Below are positions 20,607-28,207 of a stretch of DNA of 28,207 bases, one piece after another. Under the pieces are notes generated by a model, which saw only the letters and a program-made list of their open reading frames with translations, ran no database searches and was not told the origin of the DNA. The translations under genes were made by a program, and so were the position numbers. This DNA comes from Lojkania enalia (lineage: Eukaryota > Ascomycota > Dothideomycetes > Pleosporales): contig ML986913.1 in NCBI GenBank assembly GCA_010094045.1, positions 1 through 28,207 on the forward strand, read 5' to 3'. How positions within the stretch are numbered: position 1 is the first letter of the stretch; every line of letters starts with the position of its first letter.

Positions 20607-23600
20607 ATGCGGTGTCGGAGGGGAGGAGGATGGGGAGTCATAACCGCCGGATTGCTCTGCATTCTTGCAGTTCCGGCCCTCGGCGAGCCTGATCTGACGG
20701 CGAAGCATGAGAAGGGCAGATGCGCAATAAGAGGGCACTGTGGATCGCAAGGTTTCTTCGGGCCGAAGCTTCCCTGCCCCGATAACGGACTGGCCGAGGA
20801 ACCTTCGGAGGAAGTCAAGGAAAAGTTGGCGGATATCTGCGGCGACAAGTGGTCTGGCTCAAATGTGTGCTGTGATAACGAGCAGCTCGACACTCTCAAG
20901 ACGAATCTTGACCGCGCTACGCCTATCATAAACGCCTGTCCCGCCTGCAAGGAGAATTTCTACAATATGTTCTGCACATTTACGTGTTCTCCGGATCAGT
21001 CGCTATTCGTTAATGTTACCGACACGGCACCGAACGGAAATAACTATGTCGTCACCGAGTTGAACCACCTTGTGTCAAGCGAGTACGCATCGCAATTCTA
21101 CAACAGCTGCAAGGATGTGAAATTCGGAGCCACCAACGGCAAGGCTATGGACTTTATCGGTGGCGGTGCGAAGAACTATACTCAGTTTTTAAAGTTTCTA
21201 GGCGATAAAAAGTTTTTAGGAAGCCCGTTTCAGATGAATTTCCCTAAGCCAAACAAAACCGAGTTTCCTGGCATGGAGCCAATGAATAAGACCGCGCACG
21301 CATGCAATACCACGGATGAGAGATATCGATGCGCTTGCTTGGATTGTGAAGGCTCTTGTGCCGCTCTTCCAGAGGTGTCGGAGGCGAAGCTATGCTACGT
21401 GGGTCTGCTGCCTTGTCTCTCATTCGCCGTCATCGTAATCTATTCCGTCTTTTTGGGAATGTTGTGCGTTGCGGTGGCTGGTCACGTTGCATACCAGCGA
21501 CACTCCAAGCACAAGAACGAACGACTACGCCTCTTGCAAGACTTGGAGCCAAGCGACGATGAGGACGAAGGCGATATCGTGCATAATGTGGGTATGCTGG
21601 ACAGACCTACCAAGCACTACTTCGTCAACACGTGGTGTGATCGGACTTTCAGCCGCTTGGGATACGTGTGCGCTAGATTCCCCATCATTACTATCCTGAC
21701 TAGTATGCTAGTTGTTATATTGATGAGCTTGGGTTGGTTGAGATTTCAGATTGAAACGGACCCTGTACGTCTGTGGGTAGCACCAGATTCGGCCGCAGCG
21801 CAAGAGAAGGCCTTCTTTGATGAAAACTTCGGGCCCTTTTACCGTGCTGAGCAAGTCTTTGTGGTAAATGACACGGGCCCAGTCCTAAGTTACCCGACTC
21901 TCAGGTGGCTATTTGATTTTGAAGGTCGGATATCGCGCCAAAAGAGTTTGAAAGGAGGCGTGACACTCGACGATGTCTGCCTTAAGCCGGTTGGGGATGC
22001 TTGCGTAGTCGAGTCTATATCTGGCTACTTCCAGGGAGATTTCTTGAATGTTGACGAGAAGGACTGGAAAAATCAACTTCTCCACTGTGTCGACACTCCA
22101 TCAGAGTGTCTCCCAGAATTTCAGCAACCCCTTGATTCTCATCTTCTGTTCGGGGGTATTGATAAGGATATCCTTGACGCAAACGCCATTATCATTACTT
22201 GGGTTGTGAAAAATTACCCAGAAAGAACACCAGAACTAGAGCAAGCCATAGACTGGGAAGACACTCTGATCAATTCATTGCGTGGTCTCCAGGAAGAAGC
22301 CCGCCGCCGTGGACTGAGACTCAGCTTCAATACCGAGACAAGTCTCGAGCAAGAACTCAACAAGAGTACGAACACCGATGCTAAAATCGTCGTCGTCAGC
22401 TACATTATCATGTTCTTGTATGCTTCTCTAGCCCTTGGCTCCACCACCCTGACAGTACGCTCGTTCCTTCGAAATCCCGCGAACGCCCTCGTGCAATCCA
22501 AGTTTATGCTCGGTATTGTCGGTATTTTGATCGTATTAATGTCTGTATCCGCTTCCGTGGGACTCTTCTCCGCCGCTGGAATCAAGGTCACTCTTATCAT
22601 CGCCGAGGTTATTCCATTCTTGGTCCTCGCTGTTGGTGTCGACAATATTTTCCTCATAGTCCATGAATTCGAGCGGGTCAATATAAGTCATCCAGAGGGC
22701 ACGATTCCAGAGCGTGTCGCAAAAGCTTTAGGGCGGATGGGCCCATCAATTTTGCTCTCTGCTACCACAGAGACTGCCGCATTCGCCCTCGGCTGTGCTG
22801 TCGGTATGCCCGCTGTACGCAATTTTGCAGCATATGCAGCTGGTGCCGTTTTGATTAACGCCATCCTGCAAGTCACTATGTTCATCTCCGTGCTCGCGCT
22901 TAACCAGAGCCGCGTGGAATCAAACCGTGCGGATTGCTTCCCGTGTATTCGAGTCCGAAAGGCAGACTCAATCTACCTCAATGGCGGAGCGGGACACGGC
23001 GCTGGTGAGGAGGGAGGGTTGCAACGATTCATCCGTAAAACGTATGCGCCCATGATTCTCGGCAAGAAGACTAAGGTTGGCATCGTCGCTCTCTTCTTTG
23101 GCATCTTGACCGCCAGCCTAGCACTCTTCCCCAAGGTCGAACTAGGCCTCGACCAAAGGATTGCGATTCCAAATGACTCTTACCTCATTCCTTTCTTTAA
23201 TGATTTATATGATTATTTCGACGCCGGACCTCCTGTATACTTTGTAGCCAAAGAGCTAAACGTGACTCAAAGACATGCGCAAAAGGAGATCTGCGGCCGT
23301 TTCTCTACATGCGACCAGGATAGCCTTGCAAATATCGTTGAGGCGGAACGGAAGCGGCCAGAATTTTCATATATCTCAGCTTCTGTAGCAAATTGGTTCG
23401 ATGATTTCTTTCTCTGGCTCAACCCTGAAAACAGCAAATGCTGTGTTGATGGCTCGACGCCATGCTTCCAGAATCGCCACCCTCCGTGGAACATTTCTCT
23501 TGGAGGTATGCCTGAGGGAGAGGAATTCATCCAGTATCTTGACCGCTGGATCCAAGCCCCAGCAACAGCAGATTGCCCTATCGGCGGAGCCGCAGCATAT

Positions 23601-24520
23601 TCCACTGCTCTTGTGATTGACAAGAAGCATCTTACGATCCCAGCATCCCATTTCCGAACTTCACATACTCCACTACGATCACAGAAGGATTTCATCTCGG
23701 CATACAGCGCCGCTAGACGTATTGCCGACGAAATCGCGAAGGACATGGAGACGGAAATCTTCCCGTATTCGAAATTCTACATCTTCTTCGACCAGTACTC
23801 GACTATTGTTAAATTGGCTGGCGCACTCATTGGCTCTGCCCTTGCGGCTACCCTCCTCATCAACACAGTCCTACTCGGCTCCCTCGTAACTGCCATTGTC
23901 GTAACTCTCGTAGTTGCAATGTCGGTTTCCGCAATCATTGGCTCCATGGCTATCATGGGCGTCTCGCTCAATGCCGTCTCTCTCGTCAACCTCATTATCT
24001 GCGTCGGTATATCCGTCGAATTCACGGCACACATTGCTCGTGCTTTCACTTTCCCCAGTCGCGGAACCATGGAACGAGCACCGCGCCATAGATTTCGAGG
24101 ACGCGATGCACGCGCCTGGACTGCTATGGTTAATGTGGCTAGCTCGGTCGTCAGTGGAATCACTATCACGAAGATCTTAGGCGTCTGCGTTCTGGCCTTT
24201 ACCAGGAGTAAGGTATGTTAGCTATCTCCTTTACTCCTAACCCCCCGTTCTCATCCCATCCAAACCCCTTCATGCACGTCATATCTCAAAACTAACATTT
24301 TTCATAGATCTTCGAGATATACTACTTCCGCGTCTGGGTCGCGCTCGTCGTATGGGCGGCCGCGCATTCTCTTGTCCTATTACCTGTGCTTCTGAGTCTG
24401 GTGGGGGGTAGGGGCTATGTGGACCCGGAGAGCGATGGGGGTCTGGAGCAGGATCTAAGGAGTAGGCAGTATCCGGCATTGCTGGGCGATGACGATGAGG
24501 AGTTTGAAAGCGATTATTAG
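20607..24520 (+). CDS. NCR1: Niemann-Pick C1-type sterol transporter
   Basis: Read as join(20607..24212,24308..24520), 1272 aa, about the size of animal NPC1. The 95-nt phase-0 intron has GTATGT, a CTAAC branch site and a CATAG acceptor, and restores SKIFEIYYFRVW. A signal peptide (about 1-26, cleaved after PALG) precedes the Cys-rich sterol-binding N-terminal domain, which includes GFFGPKLPCPDN and CPACKENFYNMFCTFTCSP. The first membrane helix is at about 268-297 and the second at about 358-378, followed by the lumenal domain with ETDPVRLWVAP. A sterol-sensing domain spans about 590-768 with LAVGVDNIFLIVHEFER. A second lumenal domain and five-helix bundle reach about 1240. The family moves sterol from the vacuole or lysosome lumen into the limiting membrane. 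The tail RQYPALLGDDDEEF has a dileucine next to acidic residues, suggestive of vacuolar sorting. It ends 226 nt from the convergent F-box-like gene. Confidence 0.96.
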
Positions 24521-24746
24521 TGGTTTATAAGGGGGGAAGGGGGAGCGTTTGTTGTATGATAGGTTTGCGAAGTGTTTTTCCTTTGGATTTAGATTCGAAT
24601 ATATTGGTTTTAGCAGTCTGGGGTTTTGATTTGTGTAGAAGTACCACCTGATAACTCGTCTATACATCTTTCTCCCTGAATTCAAAACCCCAGCTTAGAA
24701 TATCTCGACACTCCTCGTTGCTTTTGTACCATTTCGTCGACCTTAC

Positions 24747-25888
24747 CTAACCCCTCACTGACCCGAACCGCAACCGCTGCATCCCCTCCCACTCTCCCTC
24801 CCCAACATCAAACTCCCCTGTTAGATCCTCCCGCTCCCACTCACTCTCCCCAACAGGCACGTGCTCGACCGAGACCACGAACCCGCGTTCCTTCATGCGC
24901 AATACCAGGGGCCGTATCACGTGCATTGTTCTCACGCCGCTGCGGTACACGCCACTGCCAGAGGTGCGGAGCCGGATATGGATGTGCGGTTGAGGGTGAG
25001 AGAAGGCGAGATTTAGGAGGGTGGTTAGGCTGTTGGTTATGCTGGCGTAGACGGGGGAAAGGCTAGGTGCGTCGGATGTCCTGGATTTGGGACCCGGTTT
25101 GCAAACTTTATTTTTAGGAATTTCGGATTCTTTGGGGGAACTGGGGGATTCGGATCTTGGGTTGAGTTTGGAGAGCAAATAGTTCTTCGTGTGATGGTGG
25201 TGTGTGCGGATATCTATCTGCACGCGCCGGACGCATGAGCTAGCCGGGACGCTGTTGTTGAATGGCGGGATGGAGAGGGCGGGGAGGAGATCGTCGATGT
25301 CTTGGATGACGTAGGTTGCGAGATGGAAGTAGGATATTGTAGCTTCGGTGGCGAGGGCAAGACTGAAGGGGTGGGGGTTGTGGGTGGGGGTGTGGGTACC
25401 GCTGGTGGTGTCGATGTTGCTAGTGATATGGGCTCGGTTGCTGATTTGGGTATTGTAGTCGTGGTGCCCGAGAGGGCAGATTGGAGGCCCGTTCCGGGAT
25501 TTTGAGGTGCGCTGCTTGGCACGGGCTTCGGCACGGGTGATAGTTATGTCACATATGGGGGGGTTGAGATAGGTATATATCATATCGCGCAGTTCGCGGG
25601 GCAAGGTGGTGAGAACTCTTTTAGCCAGGGCTTCGTGTGTTTTGCACGCGTATTCGTTAAATTCAGCAGCGATGGTTCTGGGTATGGATTAGTGGACTGG
25701 GTTATGTGACGTAGAGGTCTCTTCCGAGTAGTTGTTGAGAGGTAATTTGATACACTGGCGGAGAATATGCAGGTTTACCTTTCCAACTCTTGATACTGGT
25801 GTTTTAAGTTGGAGTCTTGCTGGAGAAGACTTGATATTTTTTGGTCAATGTCTTGCATGCTGGAAGTTGTTTTGATTTGTTCTTTCAT
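24747..25888 (-). CDS. Coiled-coil plus F-box-like protein, function unknown
   Basis: Read as complement(join(24747..25677,25779..25888)), about 346 aa. The 101-nt intron has a GTAAAC donor and a CCCAG acceptor and splits an Arg codon in frame. Exon 1 codes a short coiled coil (MQDIDQKISSLLQQDSNLK) from an ATG at 25888; a CCGCAG just before that ATG could be an acceptor of an upstream exon, so the start is provisional. Exon 2 opens with VLTTLPRELRDMIYTYL (about 58-74), the F-box-like motif common in small fungal proteins, then a His/Pro/Ser-rich middle and a region with HIRLRTSGSGVYRSGVRTM. F-box proteins usually recruit Skp1 for ubiquitin ligation, but many fungal relatives with this motif are uncharacterised. 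A degraded relative lies about 1.3 kb away at 27033-27281. Confidence 0.7.
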
Positions 25889-26495
25889 GTTCCTGCGGGT
25901 GTAAGCGTGATAAACTCTGAAGAATGGGGGACTGGGACCTTCGAATTCGATTGCGTAGTACTCTGATATATTCGTCCTCCATCGTATGTAAGTTACGCGG
26001 CTAATGAGCACTCGGGGCGGAGTGTTTAAGGAGGCAGTTGCCCTCGAATAGGATAAAGTTATCGCTATGATATAAGTCAGATATATCAAGGCATTCTAAA
26101 CGTATATCAGTCCCCGAATGTCGAAGTGGTTGTAGCGTTGCATGGACATGTAGACTAGGCACCAGTGCTAAGCCAGAAATAGACTAGGCCTGCTCTCTGC
26201 TGCATATACATTGGGGGTAATGAGTATCTCTCAGGGGGAGTATTTTTATCCATAATAGTCCAAGAATCATAGCGGTAGTAATGGGACCTACTAATTCATA
26301 GGAAAACTATTAATAGAGCTTACTAGCCGTGGATGGAGGCCAACATCAATCATTCGTTCACCTACCCCAAAATAGTTAGCGATGAGGCTAACGCCCAACA
26401 TCCATTTATCATGGACGAGGTGACGCTTACGTCGTTCTCTATATAAAAGCATCAACCCCTAACTGGAACATATTATTCCGGAGTGGTATCGAAAC
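25889..26495. other. AT-rich intergenic region
   Basis: Upstream of the F-box-like gene (minus) and of the small ORF at 26496 (plus). A minus-strand frame is open from 26089 into the first exon of the F-box-like gene, so part of it may be extra N-terminal coding sequence. Otherwise nothing is recognised. Confidence 0.4.
26440..26448 (+). promoter_or_regulatory. TATA-like box TATATAAAA
   Basis: A good TATA-box match 48 bases before the ATG at 26496, in a locally AT-rich region. It is the best core-promoter match I noticed in this part of the window and could serve the small ORF or a longer transcript reaching the F-box-like remnant at 27033. Confidence 0.4.
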
Positions 26496-26807
26496 ATGCA
26501 TGCGCGTTCGTCCTTGGAGTATGAGAGCAGTTCGACCCACACCGCCCATAAGTACGATTTGAATCATTTACAATCCTTGGAAGCTCCTGAAGTCACTCGC
26601 TCAGCGACGTACAGGAACAACAGGATCAAACCCGAGAACTATTATGATAGTGATTTAGTACTATCGTTAGAGATGATAGACCAGCCGACTGACCGAGGCG
26701 TCAATCTGTTCTCTGTAGAAGTAGGTAAAAGCGCCCGCGCTGACATCAAAGCAGCCGAGCCAATCCTTCCCACGAGAAATGTAAATAGCAATAGATCTGA
26801 TTCCTGA
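26496..26807 (+). CDS. Small ORF of unknown function, doubtful
   Basis: A 103-codon frame with an ATG behind a TATA-like box. The protein is polar, with no membrane segment, signal peptide or recognised domain; it contains HLQSLEAPEVTRSATYRNN. It might be a first exon of a gene whose later exon is the F-box-like remnant at 27033, but I see no convincing splice pair joining them. It could equally be chance. Confidence 0.25.
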   Translation: MHARSSLEYESSSTHTAHKYDLNHLQSLEAPEVTRSATYRNNRIKPENYYDSDLVLSLEMIDQPTDRGVNLFSVEVGKSARADIKAAEPILPTRNVNSNRSDS

Positions 26808-26946
26808 TTATACGGCGAAGCCTTAATAGGAACCAAGAGGACGGTAAAAGGATGTAGCTAGCAGATATCGATAAGTGCGCTACTTTTCGAATATAGTGGC
26901 CAAACCCGACTTACCGGCGCTATAGACAACTTCGAACCTTGAAAAC

Positions 26947-26965
26947 AAAAAAAAAAAAAAAAAAA
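26947..26965 (+). repeat. A19 homopolymer
   Basis: Nineteen consecutive A on the plus strand, between the small ORF and the F-box-like remnant. It could be a simple microsatellite or the tail of an old retroposed copy; no target-site duplication was found by eye. Confidence 0.85.
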
Positions 26966-27032
26966 CTATGCAAGGCAAACTAATTAAGTATATAATATTC
27001 AAAACCCTTAACTGATTATAACTGTCCGCAGC

Positions 27033-27281
27033 ATCCAGAGAGCAGTGGATAAGATAAAGATTCTGGAAGATGAGATCCACAGGGTTGAATAAGACATGAA
27101 GTCGATCAAGAAAGATTTGCCATTATATTACACTACTTACGGAAAGAGTGCCTAGAATTTTTCGATGCTGTGTATAATCGGTTTCCGAGAGAGGTCCGCG
27201 ACCTTATTTATGGCCACCTCCCGAGCGAGTTCAAGTATGTAGCAGATAATCTGCAGCATGGGAGATGGGACGTTCAACTAG
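27033..27281 (+). pseudogene. Degraded relative of the coiled-coil/F-box-like gene
   Basis: After a possible acceptor (TCCGCAG at 27025-27031) one frame reads IQRAVDKIKILEDEIHRVE, a coiled-coil-like segment, and stops at TAA (27090-27092). About 20 codons further another frame carries LRKECLEFFDAVYNRFPREVR and RDLIYGHLPSEFKY. This matches the order coiled coil then PRELRDMIYTYL in the gene at 24747-25888, on the opposite strand. A stop and a frame change separate the two halves, so this copy looks dead. It ends near 27281 at a weak GTATAA donor. No ATG is evident at its 5' end. Confidence 0.6.
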
Positions 27282-27520
27282 GTATAAATCTCTTGATTTC
27301 TATACATATGTTGTCATGATCCCTCGGGTACAGACCAAAACAGAATTACTGACTTCATCCCGGCCTCGTAGAAAGCCTATCTGGAATCCTTCGCAAAAGA
27401 CAAAGAACGCATATCATCGACCCTAATTCCACTCTCTTGCATAGAGGCCCTTTTTGAACTGCCTCGCTGTTGCTGGCTTAATTCTGTTGCTTTACCATGG
27501 CGTATTTACTAGAACCAGTC

Positions 27521-28207
27521 TCAAAGAGACCCTCTGTTAGAACCTGTGTCCTGTTCCACGGCCAACAGCATGGAAGTAAAGTGTTTTTGACAGGCCGCTG
27601 TCGTTGGGTGACCTGCCCCTAGTTGAATTTCAAATCCTAAGCTTGCTCTTTCATACAATTTTGCAGATTCATCATATCGCTGGACAGTTGCTAGGAGGTA
27701 TGCAAGGCAGTATAAGCTTAAGAGCGTCTCGGGATGATCCGGCCCAAGCTTATCCTCTCTCCCCGCCAGCGCCTTCCGGTGCATCTTCTCTGCCCCTTTG
27801 TGCTTTCCTTGGTCAATGTACGTCGACGCTAGATTGGCCATGCTGGTCAGCGTGTCTGGATGGTCGTCACCAAGCACCCTCTTCCTGGTCTCCATCACTT
27901 GCACCTCCAGCTCTTCTGCCTCCTTCCATCGCCCTTGATTCCTGTACGTAGACGCGAGGTTGTCCATGCTTGTCAGCATGTCTGGATGGTCGTCCTCAAG
28001 CACCCTCTTGCGAGCCTCCACTACTTGCACAAATAGCTCTTCAGCCTCCTTCCATCGCCCTTGATCCCTGTACGTCGACGCTAGGTTGGCCATGCTGATC
28101 AGCGTGTGTGGGTGGTCGTCGCTAAGTACCCTCTTACTCGTCTCCATTACTTGCACCTCTAGCTCTTCCGCCTCCTTCCATCGCCCTTGATTCCTGTACG
28201 TCGACGC
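27521..28207 (-). CDS. TPR-repeat protein, C-terminal part, runs off the window edge
   Basis: The frame is open from the right edge (28207) to a stop at 27521-27523, giving 228 residues with no start. It consists of five 42-residue tetratricopeptide units of the kinesin-light-chain/NLR type with the signature A.TY..QGRWKEAEEL and DDHP.TL.SM.NL, then an 18-residue tail ending NRGSL. Units 1-3 are nearly identical, unit 4 is diverged (includes GREDKLGPDHPETLLSL) and unit 5 is a worn cap. In fungi such arrays usually form the C-terminal sensor half of NB-ARC or NACHT proteins or of patatin-TPR proteins; the N-terminal effector part would lie beyond 28207 and cannot be seen. No stop or frameshift is visible in the part present. 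Confidence 0.85.
   Translation of the reverse strand, partial: ASTYRNQGRWKEAEELEVQVMETSKRVLSDDHPHTLISMANLASTYRDQGRWKEAEELFVQVVEARKRVLEDDHPDMLTSMDNLASTYRNQGRWKEAEELEVQVMETRKRVLGDDHPDTLTSMANLASTYIDQGKHKGAEKMHRKALAGREDKLGPDHPETLLSLYCLAYLLATVQRYDESAKLYERASLGFEIQLGAGHPTTAACQKHFTSMLLAVEQDTGSNRGSL
27578..28207 (-). repeat. 126-bp coding tandem repeat (TPR units)
   Basis: Five head-to-tail 126-bp units, from the edge: 28207-28082, 28081-27956, 27955-27830, 27829-27704 and 27703-27578. Units 1 and 3 differ at only 4 of 42 residues, while units 4 and 5 are strongly diverged. The gradient implies recent duplication or gene conversion on the N-terminal side. More units may lie beyond the window edge. 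Confidence 0.85.

Noticed and set aside
1..28207. CRISPR array, bacterial operon or transposase gene
   Set aside because: Introns and gene families are eukaryotic; no spaced direct repeats of CRISPR type and no transposase, reverse transcriptase or terminal repeats were seen.

Overview
The window looks like nuclear DNA of a filamentous ascomycete (Pezizomycotina). The introns are short (mostly 47-101 nt) with GTATGT/GTAAGT-type donors and CTAAC-like branch sites. The intact genes are fungal: an importin Kap123, a Niemann-Pick C1 sterol transporter and a DUF2433 protein. HeLo-domain, kinase-ankyrin and TPR genes of the kinds present are an accessory repertoire typical of this group. The class (Leotiomycetes, Sordariomycetes or Dothideomycetes) cannot be settled from the sequence.

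Left part (1 to about 9.1 kb, AT-richer, accessory). It opens with a 12-bp GATATC tandem repeat cut by the window edge. Next comes an apparently intact two-exon, seven-blade WD40 gene on the minus strand (554-1605). Two divergent pseudogenes follow: a HeLo-domain protein kinase on the minus strand (3989 to 2288) and a protein kinase with an ankyrin tail on the plus strand (4774-8244). A third, unidentified broken coding region lies at 8325-9121 (plus). In these three, most damage is single in-frame stops in otherwise long readable frames. By hand count 12 of the 15 interior stops are TAG. There are also at least four frame breaks.

Centre (10.2 to 24.5 kb, conserved core). A two-exon RGG-rich, coiled-coil protein (10276-11805, plus) is convergent with a three-exon DUF2433 protein (15312 to 13008, minus). 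The DUF2433 protein has a degenerate phosphoesterase-like N-terminal half and its own RGG tail, and it shares a 1-kb divergent upstream region with KAP123 (16316-19857, four exons). The NPC1/NCR1 gene follows in tandem (20607-24520, two exons). KAP123 acts in nuclear import and NCR1 in vacuolar sterol handling; only their adjacency links them here.

Right part (24.7 to 28.2 kb, accessory again). It holds a small coiled-coil plus F-box-like gene (25888 to 24747, minus) and a degraded relative of it (27033-27281, plus). A doubtful small ORF sits behind a TATA-like box. The 3' end of a TPR gene with near-identical 42-residue repeats runs off the right edge (minus); it is probably the C-terminus of an NLR-type or kinesin-light-chain-like protein. 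Two housekeeping-type islands are thus flanked by recognition and cell-death-type genes in different states of decay.
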